Assembly: GCA_040954595.2 (NCBI GenBank)
Contig: CM082597.2
Span: 1,302,001 to 1,366,000, forward strand
From: Balanoglossus misakiensis
Lineage: Eukaryota > Hemichordata
Length of the DNA: 64,000 bases
Direction: 5' to 3'
Each line of letters opens with the position of its first letter. Position 1 is the first letter of the stretch. A program made the translations under genes and the position numbers. Below, in pieces: positions 28,401 to 38,010 of the stretch. The notes beneath the pieces are model-generated. The model saw nothing but the letters and a program-made list of their open reading frames with translations. It did not search any database and was not told the origin of the DNA.

Positions 28401-31400
28401 GATCTAATATTTTGGTATTGACACTGGCTGAAAAGTCAATGCTGTTTTGATATTACCTGGCTATAAAAATACACCGTTTTCAGAAAATGTGTTAAAACAC
28501 TAAACAGTACTCAAGGATTCTTAGGTTTCTATGGATACATTCGCCATGGCAATAAAAACAGGTGCTTTATCTGCATGCTAATGTTACCTATCTAAGCAGA
28601 GTTTGCCATGGAGATGGGATTGAGCAAATTTACAAACACAGCCTCTTCAATAAGTAGACTAGTCGCTTGTGCACGTCTGAGAGGGAGATGTCAAGTACTT
28701 ATGTCAGACCCAGAGATACCACTGTGGTAACTATGCACTTAGGAAAAGCTATACACAGATAACGATGAAGGGGTAGCCATTTTTTATCTTGACATATTTC
28801 ACCCTATAAAGTAAATTTTGGAAAGTTCAATGGCGATTTTATCAGGACAGATGGGTTGAGCGACGCAAGCAGGCTTTCGTTCGGAGAACAGATTATCTGT
28901 CTGCCCATACTCTTTCATCACAAGAAACTGTAAAAGCCACTTCCAGTCAATTTTCCCTCTTTTCCCACGAAGCACTTGAACATGCCCTGTTAGACATCCC
29001 TCATCAGTTCTGATTCAACGTAAAACAATTACCAATTCCTCGTTTACTCCCCCTGGGGGTCCAGACACAAAATTACACGATAAAATCACACTGGACAATT
29101 TTGTGCATAAATAGATTGGAAAACCAGGTTGAGAACAGGTTTACTATTGTCTCGTGGAAGCCCCCTTCTAAGGTCAACCGTCAAACAGCACATCTATTGT
29201 CTGGAGAAAACAACAGCTACAGTGTACAGTGAAATCATGGATGTCCGTAATGAAATCTACAACCATATATGTACATTTCTGCTTCCAGTGAACACAGGGT
29301 CTCTTTTATCCGAGAGGAACAGATTAAAATTTGGCCTAGTTTCATTTTTGTGTTATAACGAAACTTAACTGACCATGTAAATGTTTCTGACAATTCAATA
29401 CACAGGAACTCTAACAAAAGGACCTTCTGAAAAAAAGTTCAGTGACTCATTGGGGACCATACACCATCTATGGAATCAGTTGGCTGGGGCATGTGGGTGG
29501 AGGTTCCTGGTGAAATTCTCTGAGTGGGTGATAGCAATTGGTGCTGGTAACAGGGACCATGAAACATACAGCTCTCTTGGGACATAACCTAGAAACAGAG
29601 GGCACTGCTGCAATACAGCATTGATATTCAACAAATGGCCTCCATGCAATACATCAGCGATCTCCAGACAAAACACAAATCCATACAGAATTTCAATGCC
29701 CTTCTCCAGGCAACAGCCATCAATTGCTGAGTATGTCTCTACACTTATTTTTAACTGACCGAGAATTTGCTCGAAGCTTGTGGACCCACACAAACGTGCA
29801 ATGATCGTCAAAACCTTTATGAAGCCATGACATCTACGTGAACTGGTAATTACCCAAGAGGCCTTCAACTTGTCAATAATTGAGCTCTGTCGCTTCACGT
29901 CACCGTAGTGAATGACTATGTCTGTTTCGCACCAGGATTAACTCTTTTCTCGGTCTCGTCCTTATTTCAAAGCAGTCGTTATTCAAAGCGGTAGACTAAT
30001 CTTATGAACAAGTAAGGATGCTGGAACAAAAGAATATTTCCTGTGCCAGTTAACGAACAAACAATGAAGTCCACAAAACCGCTCAGAAAATACCCATGAC
30101 ATTATCAACAGGGAGTTGACATTCCTCTGTCTCTGGTCTGTCATGGACTAATCTGTGAAGGCATTAGGGATATGTCACCGATTGAATTAAAATATAATCA
30201 CGCAAATGCTATGGTAAATAATATTGTATGTGTCTCGGCCTCGAATATGACCTACTGATTGCTCAAGTATTCCTTGGGATTGAATGGATTACAGGATATT
30301 AAAATCTGCGGAGTATAGCTGATGATCTTTTAATATACCTGGGGACATAAGAAAGAAAACAGCTCCGAAATTCAGAAACAAACATCAGTGACAGGTTACA
30401 AGCTGCGGGAGATCTATAATACTATTGCAAACATGTGGAATCAAGGGTGCATATTTCAAATGCTGGGAAACTGGAATTATTCCTGCTGGGAGAGGTGTCT
30501 GGATATTCCTAGTCGCTGGAGACTTGCTGGATCTCTGACCTACTTCGAAACACTCATTTTACTCCCCCAAGTGATTTTCAGAACTTATCTACCACTCAGA
30601 TTAGTTTTTGATCCGCTGTTTGTATGCACGGTAAAAATTATAAGAGTTTTCCTTCACCTCAATGAACTGTCAACAAGCATAAATAATACCTCATAAACAG
30701 TTTAACAGTTTTCCTGTTATTTACACCATTTTGATCAGGTAAACAAGTTGCCCTTGACAAACCAAAGTGGTGACTCATTTGTTTTTGTCCACATAACTCT
30801 CTAATGACCCTAAGTAACTCTGCGCACATTTGCATACAATAGCTATGATGTCTAATTGCCAGATTACATCCAATTGTTAGTAAAGAAACTATAGAATCAC
30901 AGTATGCACAATTTTCGTATATTTCTTTATTTACTGCAAACAGTAATGAAGGTGATGTTCATTCTAAAACTAACATCTACACTTTATGTTCATGTAGATT
31001 GCATTGAGTCACTTTCAAGACCTACAGGCTACAGAATTCCATGAAACCTTGTCAAAAACAGATAAATAACACCAGTGTAAATATTTAACAAGGAAGTTCT
31101 TATTTTTCTCTCTGTTTGGAGGTCGCCAAATATTTGCTTGGGTAGTTTCATGGCCGGATTTGATAGACTTCATGTCAAAACTATTTATGGCCAACTGGCA
31201 TTTGAAATCTCACCCACAGTCCAGTCTTGGACAATAAAAAACTTGAGAGCAATTTAAGGGTCACCTTGAAGAGCCACACACCTATTTGTTCCGCACATTT
31301 CATGGTCAAATCTGATTAACTGTATTCGTGCAACGGAACAATTCACGCAAGTATTTTAAAAATGCTCTGCTGTAATCAAACAGCAATGAACATGCATTTA

Positions 31401-34400
31401 AAAATCAACATGTTTAAGGCCATATACAAAATCATTTCTATTATTTAATGATTTCAATACATCGTATAAATATTTCTGCAAGTCACAAATTCTGTTAATT
31501 TTACCCAGGTTACATTTTGGTCACATGGTACGTCCACGCCCACACTGACTAGTCACTGTGCATTTCGTTACAAGAGGCCCCCTAACTCACTGACAATACA
31601 AGCTACTTACTCTGAACAGCTGGTGACAGACACTGAAAACCCGTGTCTTTATGAAGACATAGTGAAGAGACTTTTTGAATAAATATAACATCATTTGCAT
31701 CAGTGAGTCCTTTGAATGGAAAACTTGCAACAGCATGGAAGGTTTCCATATAAGAAACTCACAGACAGGGACCATATTGAACTGCTTCGGCGAGCCTTTG
31801 TAAAGCAGAAAACCACACCCAACTTATAATTGCAATGTCTGACATGTGGCTAGTGCCATGTGGCAGAGACTTGTACTTGTGATAACAAGGTCACCTGACA
31901 AACTATGCAGTCACTCTTACATCTAATTTACACATACATAGGTTAAAGAGGCACGACTCTACGTCTTCGAATGATAGCGTGGTGGTGTGCTTTTTTGCGT
32001 GGCTAACCAAGTGAAAATCTGAAACGACACAGGATGCCATTCGAGACACCACAGAAACTAAACCTTTTCATAACAATTATACTTCCCAAATCAGTTTCTA
32101 TGCTGCCTATAGATAACATTCTCACAAGAGCAGTGAAAAAAAAAATCATATTACCGAAATAAAAATGAAAGAGTTTCTATTTGACAAAATAGTTTCGATC
32201 ACTATTCTTTCAATTTGATCATAGGCAATATATGCATCGCGTTTTCTTGTTCTATTCCCAACAACATTCTGACCTATTTCAAGGCATTTTTGCTGAGTGG
32301 TACTTTATCGAGCGAACCTTCGTGCATAGGTTTATAATTAAGTTACATAAGTAATAAGCCACAAAATTATGCCAGTCAAGCCTTTTCACTTTCCAAAACA
32401 CTTGTTAATCACATTTGCATGTTAAGCACAAGAAACAAAAGACTCAATCTGAAATAGCTTTCAACTTGTAATCTGGCTTAGGTTGCATTTAAATAAGCCC
32501 AGACCAGTAATATCTTAAAACTTCAAAGAAAGAATCTTGCATTCAAATCTAACAACCACTTTCAATGATGCTGTTTCACTTTCAACTTTTTACTTAAAAT
32601 TTATGATCTGGAAAGGCAATCTTACACAGATTGTCTTTTCAAACATTCAGGTGATCAAGGCAAGCTTTCGCAGATTTCATTGTCTTTTGAGTATTTCCCA
32701 TCAACCCCTTGGCCTTATGAATGACAGAGAACAAAGACTGCTAATTATCACTGATTTGGCCAATTATTTTTTTGGTACCTTGCTGTGAAAGTTTATAAAG
32801 TAACCCTTAAGACCATTATCACCTCGACCAACTATGAAAGATATACCAGATGAACAAAAGAAATGGTATGCATATTTCAAGTAGCCCGCATGACTGAAAT
32901 CAGTATCTTCCGCAATTTTGAGTGTCTCTACTCAATTCTGCCAAAAATCCTCTTCAAAAACCAGGTTCTGAATGCATTAAGAACCTACCTGCTCAAACTC
33001 GAAGATGCCTTGGTTTTCGTCTATTTCTCCTCAAACATAATTTTCAGACGTTACCGAGAATAGACTCATAAAGGCTGCTAAACTGCTACCAGCAACTTGA
33101 TGACCAATGTCTACTCTTGACCAATGATGAATATTCAGGCCAAATTGATTGGTCAAGTCTACCTGGACATCAGTGAACAGTAACGGCGGCCTTTATAAAT
33201 CCTTTCTCAACAAAGTCTGAAAATTATCTTAGATTACGAGAAAAGACAAATGCACTAGAACCTGGTCTTTGAAGATAACTTTGGCAGAATTAAAGATTGT
33301 ACGGGTGCTCATGCATTTCTTGGGTTCATCATAACACAGACCCCAGCCACTCCCCAACACAAACAGCCAAGGGAATGACAGGGCTAGTGCAGTATATGCA
33401 AAACTACAAGTCATGTTATCACCATGATTTTATGGACTAATAAAAACTTTAACTAACAGTATTCTCTATAAGCATATTGAGTAATTAATGGCTTGGAGGT
33501 TAAAGGGAGAAAGACTTGGACATGTGTATCATATTATTCATGTATTTATAGACGATATTATAATTCGGCATCCGGTAACACTACACAACGCTGCTATTTT
33601 TATTGCTTATGCGGCCAACTTCTGAATGCTGCATATTTGATGAGCTGTTTAATGCATGCATTTTCTGTTCGAGTTGCAGAAGGGGACATCTGTCACTACG
33701 TGTGATCAATCGTTCTTGATTCTCTCTCCCTCGACGATTTCTAGACAACTGAAAAAACATGACATACAAACATCTAACACAGAGATGAGGGGAAAACCAT
33801 CTCATGTCAACAAAATATCAATCATGGCCAATAGAATGAAAAGCAAGAAAACTATTCTTGATGGATCTATATCTCTTTTAAAAATATTTTTCCATTTGTT
33901 ATTTGATCTGGTTCATGTTTGAAAGAGCCAGATCAGTTATCCTGATCTAAGAAATGATAAATGGTAAAGTACTGAGAAAGACATTGCAGTTTTTCCCCTG
34001 GTATGATTGTCATTTGTCTGTGATTGCTTGAAGTTCTAGTCTTTGGTAGGAATAGACATGTGTAACAAAGACTATCATAAAATCAATAGGGTTATCTTCA
34101 ATGATGTCATACCATTGGCAGGAAAGGACATCATGAGGCTTGACTCTGATGATGTATGGATACCACAAACAATTGTTATAAACCAGTAATACAGAGCAAA
34201 GCTAGGTCAAATCAGTCGCAATTAGATTCAAAGGAATTCCAATTAAACTGTAATAAGATGAATGACCTTTGACTGGCTAACTTAAAGAATCACAGACAGA
34301 CAACAAACCCTCAGGCTATGCCCTTTCATGAGTACGGTCAAATTCATTTGAAGGAACTGTATCGCAAAGTTTCTTCAAATGTACTTGGGCCACTCACATT

Positions 34401-35554
34401 AAAATTTCCCACATTTACATTTTGAAGTCAACATATTGAAATATACACACACTATTATGCATAGGGTACCACAAAGAAAAACACCTTTACAATAAGCTAT
34501 GGACTTGAAACAATATTTGAAGAGACCTTGATTATTAGGTTGCTTGCATAAGTTTTCACATGAAAACTACAATTTCTTTAACTTTGTTTAGTTAGTATAT
34601 TAATGGGGTACAATTTCCATATTCAGACAGGCGTCCATATCTGAAGATCCTCATTCACTAAAATAATGATCGCCCCATTTCAGGACAAAATTTGATTCCT
34701 GGAATCAAGAAATCAACAGGAAAACCAGCTTCCTGTTGATTATTCTTTCCACACGTTTTTCTTAATCCTTTGAGTTTTGACCTTTATCCGAAATTATTGA
34801 TGTATAAACATGTCCGAAATAGTTGGAGTGAAATATTATTTGCTTGACTGTGTTTACGTTATTTCATCGAACATGATGCTAGTTTTGGACGGTCTTGAAC
34901 ACGTCAAAGAGGTGTATTACTCACGTTTTCAACAATTATTTTTCCAGACGAGTGAAAAAATAACCTTGGAAACATGAATATCTCAGAAATACTTGGTTTT
35001 CATTGGTACATTTATTGTAGACAGTTGGTCTGGATATATTTATTAAATTTACATATGTGTGTATCTCACTAAACAGGTTCTTTTATAACCTTGTAACAGC
35101 CATTGGATGTAACAATGTATCATTTTTGGAGAACTTTTTAACATAAGATGATTAAATATACTATAAAATGTTGGGAAAGGGTGTGTGAAAATAATTTCAT
35201 TGAAAGATGTGGTGATTTTGCCTTCATCGCACAGGCGAATCCATACAATAGAATGGCTGGATGATTAAGTCAATATAATACTAAAATGGTCGATAGAGTA
35301 ACCGTCTCACTTTTGTTTTCGAAATTGAACTCCCTAGGAAAATGAAACGGACATGTGAAATATACATGGGTGCGTGAAATGTGAAATATACATCATCAAT
35401 GGCAACGGGTTGACGGATCGTCTTCCGGCAAACGTTATAAGCAGCCATCCGCTAAAGTGTGAGTGCGCGTGTCAACTTTTTTTGTGTGAATAAAATACTT
35501 ACCTCCCAACACCGACACGGCGACAATGAGACCGACGAAATATTTGAAATCCAT
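1441..35554 (-). CDS. Gene A: two-Ig-domain type I membrane receptor (IRM/nectin-like), whole CDS span
   Basis: Eight exons on the minus strand (35554-35503, 13009-12792, 12567-12447, 12123-11668, 10199-10131, 7069-6998, 3323-3141, 1463-1441) join into one 1194-nt frame of 397 residues plus stop. Order: signal peptide 1-17; V/I-set Ig about 24-130 (C44, W57, C112); CD80-like C2 Ig about 131-282 (C162, W175, C257, sequon N236); stalk 283-345; transmembrane helix about 348-370; basic tail 371-397. All introns are phase 1 except the phase-0 intron inside the V domain. In family terms this is a cell-surface adhesion or recognition protein. The V-domain segment AAGQYNLKI resembles KIRREL/irre proteins, while V-C2 plus a split V also fits the CTX/JAM or nectin group. 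KIRREL has five Ig domains, so this would be a short relative or a separate lineage. Further small stalk or tail exons could have been missed. Confidence 0.85.
1464..3140 (-). other. Gene A intron 7
   Basis: No exon with a matching phase was found. A CAC/ACC microsatellite lies at about 3041-3068. A donor-like GTAAGT (minus strand) near 3075 and another near 2080 lack a usable acceptor with frame-keeping spacing. Confidence 0.6.
3141..3323 (-). CDS. Gene A exon 7: membrane-proximal segment, TM helix and basic tail
   Basis: Residues 330-390. The acceptor GCTTTTCCAG precedes DAEKDTSGASKGG. Then two cysteines (C343, C347) flank the start of a hydrophobic helix (about 348-370, GIVIALLIIAVGVTVLVIF), followed by stop-transfer residues RKKKGPKK and a Lys/Ser/Asn-rich tail. 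The donor is AAGG|GTAAAT. Without splicing the frame would run on to a Cys-rich end and stop at 3103. Confidence 0.85.
4255..4500. repeat. Minisatellite, about 3 copies, 75-bp period
   Basis: The core GTTGTGTGGTGCATCATGTGG occurs at 4333 and 4408, with a diverged copy near 4483. The 75-bp period is a multiple of three, so open frames run through it on both strands. These are shadows, rich in His, Met and Thr on the minus strand, and show no protein family. Confidence 0.75.
6129..6141 (+). repeat. Poly-G run (13 nt)
   Basis: An uninterrupted run of G on the plus strand inside gene A intron 6. Similar runs lie at 17664, 19507, 40543, 59839 and 61723. Confidence 0.9.
6998..7069 (-). CDS. Gene A exon 6: Thr/Lys/Pro-rich stalk, part 2
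   Basis: A 72-nt symmetric phase-1 exon after TTTCGACAG, encoding GEEPQKTTEKTETK and then LPTKAPETTK. It resembles exon 5 in composition and may be an old duplicate. The donor is uncertain: AAAG|GTTCGA at 6997, or six bases further at CGA|GTAGTA. Both keep phase 1, the second adding two residues (Gly-Ser) and turning the following Asp into Asn. Confidence 0.7.
7481..7560. repeat. Tandem duplication, 2 x 40 bp
   Basis: Units 7481-7520 and 7521-7560 differ at a single base (TTCA against TTTA at the ends). Such near-identity suggests a recent duplication. Confidence 0.95.
7660..7860. repeat. Degenerate GATCAT / CATATC repeat cluster
   Basis: Many copies of GATCA(T/C), CATGTG and CATATCA, several palindromic, are packed into about 200 bp (for example near 7735-7850). 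No regular period could be fixed by eye. Confidence 0.5.
9935..10075. repeat. C-rich degenerate tandem array, about 4 units of 32-44 bp
   Basis: CCCCCTA(T/A)GTG recurs near 9936, 9971, 10013 and 10047, with ACCCAGG or ACTTAGG spacers between. One copy has expanded to a 13-C run (10005-10017). The array ends about 55 bp from exon 5 of gene A. Confidence 0.65.
10131..10199 (-). CDS. Gene A exon 5: Thr/Pro-rich stalk, part 1
   Basis: A 69-nt symmetric phase-1 exon between CTTTTAACAG and G|GTATGA. It encodes REITTQQPEP followed by a TGLPKKTTAPITK stretch, with no cysteine or hydrophobic run. This composition fits an extended, possibly O-glycosylated stalk between Ig domain and membrane. Because its length is a multiple of three it could be skipped without frame loss. 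Confidence 0.72.
10200..11667 (-). other. Gene A intron 4
   Basis: No exon could be firmly supported. A 13-bp inverted pair (AAAGAAACAATGT near 10355 and ACATTGTTTCTTT near 10485) suggests a degraded fold-back element. A 48-nt exon-like segment at 11242-11289 is discussed among the rejected items. Confidence 0.5.
11668..12123 (-). CDS. Gene A exon 4: CD80-like C2-set Ig domain
   Basis: Residues 131-282, phase 1 to phase 1 in a single 456-nt exon. C162 (RTCSASNVKPAPTITW) with W175 and C257 (IVATCKSS) give the Ig core. The segment VESVLTV is the E strand typical of CD80-like C2 domains in nectins, KIRREL and nephrin. The C-to-E region is unusually long and acidic, with repeated Asp (202-208, 242-244). 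One sequon, N236-Y-T, is present. The donor CAC|GTAAGT is consensus. Confidence 0.88.
12124..12446 (-). other. Gene A intron 3
   Basis: A 323-bp intron between the V-domain and C2-domain exons with consensus ends. Nothing else was seen in it. Confidence 0.8.
12447..12567 (-). CDS. Gene A exon 3: second half of V/I-set Ig domain
   Basis: Residues 91-130, beginning AAGQYNLKI and reaching the F-strand motif DEEGEYTC (C112). It starts in phase 0 after TTTTTACAG and ends in phase 1 at TGGA|GTAAGT. The intron to exon 2 is only 224 bp. This half carries the D-x-G/A-x-Y-x-C pattern expected of V/I-set domains. Confidence 0.85.
12792..13009 (-). CDS. Gene A exon 2: first half of V/I-set Ig domain
   Basis: Residues 18-90. 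The acceptor TATTTCAG precedes VCNGAGTW. The B-strand cysteine is C44 (ILEC) and the C-strand tryptophan W57 (PSWSV). It ends in phase 0 at GAG|GTAAGT, so the Ig fold is interrupted between about strand C'' and strand D. Before it lies an AT-rich stretch (13011-13050) of TAATA-type repeats. An additional cysteine, C19, sits at the mature N terminus. Confidence 0.83.
13856..13896. repeat. Direct repeat, 15 bp x 2, 26-bp offset
   Basis: TCATGAATATTTAAT is at 13856-13870 and again at 13882-13896. The spacer GAAGCAATGCT is partly palindromic with the repeat edge. Confidence 0.85.
16466..16513. repeat. Direct repeat, 18 bp x 2, 30-bp offset
   Basis: GGTACACCTAAGTTGCTG at 16466 recurs as GGTATACCTAAGTTGCTG at 16496, with one base changed. 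Confidence 0.85.
16548..16587. repeat. Perfect tandem duplication, 2 x 20 bp
   Basis: Units 16548-16567 and 16568-16587 are identical (GAGCTTCTAGTTCAACATGC). Confidence 0.95.
17664..17677 (+). repeat. Poly-G run (14 nt)
   Basis: An uninterrupted G run on the plus strand, inside gene A intron 1. Confidence 0.9.
19507..19521 (+). repeat. Poly-G run (15 nt)
   Basis: The longest G run in the window, on the plus strand inside gene A intron 1. Confidence 0.9.
23756..23832 (+). mobile_element. Small dispersed element, copy 1 (5' end degraded)
   Basis: It shares GGTCCAAATCCA, GTTGGACCTCTA and AGAGGGAACTGGGGGTGAAA with the element at 57431-57522, and ends GGGGGTGAAAGGGTTAA. The matching left inverted end is not preserved here. 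It is too short to code, so it would be a non-autonomous element. Confidence 0.7.
24098..24179. repeat. Fold-back (hairpin) element
   Basis: The left arm (TTGCTAGTC, TAGAATCCAG, TTTTTTCGC) is matched by the reverse complement on the right (GCGAAAAA, CTGGATTCTA, GACTAGCAA) around a loop near 24138-24142. The left arm carries a 7-nt insertion. It could be a miniature transposon remnant or a structured RNA; the sequence does not say which. Confidence 0.75.
35503..35554 (-). CDS. Gene A exon 1: signal peptide
   Basis: ATG at 35554-35552 opens MDFKYFVGLIVAVSVLG, a short hydrophobic secretion signal. The exon ends in phase 1 at a consensus donor (G|GTAAGT, minus strand). The start was chosen because it gives a classic signal peptide whose phase matches the next Ig exon. 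A longer open frame overlaps here in a different phase and is a shadow. The next exon lies 22.5 kb away, a typical long first intron. Confidence 0.82.
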
Positions 35555-36380
35555 GACGCTTTTTGAATACTTGATCCAGGAAAAAAACTGCTGATCAATC
35601 GACTATTCTCCCAAATTTCACCTGGAAGATTCTTGGACGCCTTGATTGTGCGGAAGGTGTGACTTCGCAGACGAAATACTGTGTACACGCGTTTTTCAGG
35701 GGGGAACAACTTCGACGCGGCGCTTTTCAGCACGATTACAGCCGTCAGTAGCTTGTGACCAGGGGTCGACTTCCTTATTTACCGACGCACCCTAAACCTG
35801 CCTGTGTTATAACTCCCAGCATTCCGTGAGTCTTGCAAAATCATACAATAACTTCGCGTTGCATTGTGGGTATTTAATACAAAACAAGTAAATGAAATAA
35901 TAGGCCCCTGATAAAGACCCTTTAGCTAAATGGATGTATGTGCGCATTTAGTATACCACATGAGCAGGCAAACACGAATAATATCGGACTTTGGCCTGAT
36001 TTCTCTGTTAATAGTTCATAACCAGACAGAGTTAACGTTTCCTGGAAAAAGCCCCAGGAATAATTAACAATAAATCAAAGCCATATCAGAGAAAAACACC
36101 CACAGAGAAAGTAACATCAAAAGTTAAATTTTCCACATATGTATCTCATGTTTTGTCCTTGTTTTAAACATATTTTCTGGTTTTTCAAGTCCTAACAACT
36201 ATTGAAGTAAAGAAACCTTCATACTAAAAGAACCATCACACGAAATTAAATCATTCCTGGGCGATTGAATGAATTTTTAGTTTATTTAGACGTCGATAAA
36301 GGAAAGTGCTTGTGATGGAGACAAGCAGCCATATTGCAAAAACGTTAACGGCTGGGCCACTTTCCCGCCACTTCCTGTAC
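35555..36380. promoter_or_regulatory. Intergenic core between divergent genes A and B (probable bidirectional promoter)
   Basis: The stretch between the gene A start codon and the probable first exon of gene B is richer in CpG than the introns. On the minus strand a TAAATAA box lies at about 35773-35779, roughly 220 nt before the ATG of gene A. Towards gene B, TTTCCCGC (36361-36368) matches an E2F site and CCACTTCCTG (36368-36377) an ETS/GABP site. These motif calls are by eye. Confidence 0.5.
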
Positions 36381-36548
36381 CCCCGAAGCTGTGCGCTTGT
36401 AACTCGTCGTCGAGGCGTTGCATGTTAGTCTCCTGTAAATCTGTCTAAGAGATAGTCACCGAGCGTTGATTATTGACAGTAGTCGGGACGGCAAAGACAT
36501 TTCCTTTTCTGGCGGAAATAGTGCTGTGATAAAACGTATTTCTCTCAG
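36380..36548 (+). other. Probable 5' non-coding exon of gene B
   Basis: A CpG-rich stretch ends in CTCTCAG|GTAAGC, a strong splice donor. The coding exon of gene B at 50849 begins with an acceptor only 21 nt before its ATG, so an upstream non-coding exon must exist. This is the best candidate on the plus strand; its 5' limit is arbitrary. Weaker donors for alternative first exons lie at 47263 and 48520. Confidence 0.5.
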
Positions 36549-37932
36549 GTAAGCTAAAACAAGTTTTTCTTTTTTTCTTGCGGACACCTTAATTTATTCA
36601 GGCGAGAGAATTGATGTCGATTTCATGAACGCGAACGCGTCTCAAGAAGAAATCTACATGACAATACAGACGACGTTACACGTGAAAATAAAAGTGCATA
36701 GACAGAGAACCAGTGTGAAGTTGTAATTTTATTATGACAGACATCGTTAACACTTCCAGTGAGCACAGTTTGTCACTTTTTAGCAGTTCTTAGCAGTTGC
36801 AGTTTGAAGAAAAAACGCGAAAATCGCAACTTTGGGAAGCGCAGTCCAGAATGAAGACTGTTGTTTGCAAAAAGACTCAAAGAAGGTTGATGACTATCAT
36901 TTGGCGTTGCGCTAGGGAACTGTACCGTGACAGAAGCATGATGTTTTTGCGCTAAATCCTTTGCATAGTCGCGTTTGCTTTTAGACGAGCTAAAGTAGTC
37001 GAGACAAGAAAACTAGCGCGTTGGTTTTCCCTGATCTTGAAGACGACAATCATAACAGCGCCAGCTCAACAACGCCGTTTTATTGATCAGAAAAACTGTC
37101 AGCGTCGCGTTCTGTGTAATTTATTTACAAGGAAAAACTGCAGCTAATTTTAACCGTGGCTTGCGTATGTTGGGCGTGTTTTCGTGCCTGTGTTGTACAT
37201 TTCAAGTTTGAAATCCGCGTGTTCATTTCTTGCCACAACGCCAAGCCTTGTATGTATCACACGTCACTATTTCTTAGATTGTGGAGATAGCGTCTTTGCT
37301 TGCTGCAAAATACTTCCACACCCACGCTAACATGTTCAGTTGAAAACAACTGTAGTAGAACAAGATCTAGGGCTCTGAAATCTCACAAGGTTACTGTATG
37401 TAAATTCGATTATGTTTGGGAAAAGTTTTTTTTTCTTACTCGCGCTCAACAAAATTAACGAATTCTTGAGTGTGACCTTGTTTTCAATGCCAAAATATCT
37501 TCCTGCTGACTGGTGCAAATCTTGACAAATTGTTCATGTCATTTTGTTAGTGTAAGACGCCTGTGGGCCAAACCTTCCTTGGATGTCCACTACACAGTGT
37601 GGGAAATTTGAACCACAAACAATAGCCCTGGAATGACAATAGCTGAAAGTCAATTACTTTTGATAAAGTTGAATTTTTTTCCAAGTCAATTTAAAGAGGG
37701 GTACAAAGGGTATCCCGTATTCTCCACACAGACAGCATTACATAATATTCTGATGTGGAGGGGTTGACAAAAAACCTTTTGGGTTTTGTGTATGGGGGCA
37801 GTGGTTAGACTACTGATGCACGGAATGTCCGATTCCCATCACAATTGAACAATGCCTTTGGTAGATTTCTTGGACTAGTTTCAGCATGTCTACTCGCTGT
37901 TTTCTTTTGAAAGAAACATGGAAATTCTTACT

Positions 37933-38010
37933 CACGAAAAATGTTAACATTAACTGAAATGAACAGTAACTGAATGAAGCAAATGAATAAAAATGTTAAC
38001 ATTTTTCGTG
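37933..38010. repeat. Perfect 19-bp inverted repeat with 40-bp loop
   Basis: CACGAAAAATGTTAACATT at 37933-37951 is exactly reverse-complemented at 37992-38010. The motif AATGTTAACATT is itself palindromic, so each arm carries its own dyad, with a GTTAAC core. It lies about 1.4 kb inside the inferred first intron of gene B. Confidence 0.9.

Larger units (their letters stand above)
13010..35502 (-). other. Gene A intron 1 (22.5 kb)
   Basis: This intron separates the signal-peptide exon from the first Ig exon. No convincing exon on either strand was found; the longest open frames (150 codons at 16001, 140 at 29898) show no known domain. It holds short direct repeats (13856, 16466, 16548), poly-G runs at 17664 and 19507, a terminal-inverted-repeat element copy at 23756, and a fold-back at 24098. 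Confidence 0.6.

Noticed and set aside
29476-29898. 140-codon open frame on the minus strand
   Set aside because: No recognisable family and no codon or composition signal; it lies deep in the gene A intron.
35452-35733. 93-codon minus-strand frame over the start of gene A
   Set aside because: It is out of frame with the signal peptide; the ATG at 35554 gives a secretion signal and the right splice phase.
37795-37850. tRNA-like fragment (GCAGTGGTTAG ... CCGATTCCC)
   Set aside because: It resembles A- and B-box parts, but no complete cloverleaf with acceptor stem could be built by eye; at most a tRNA-derived repeat remnant.
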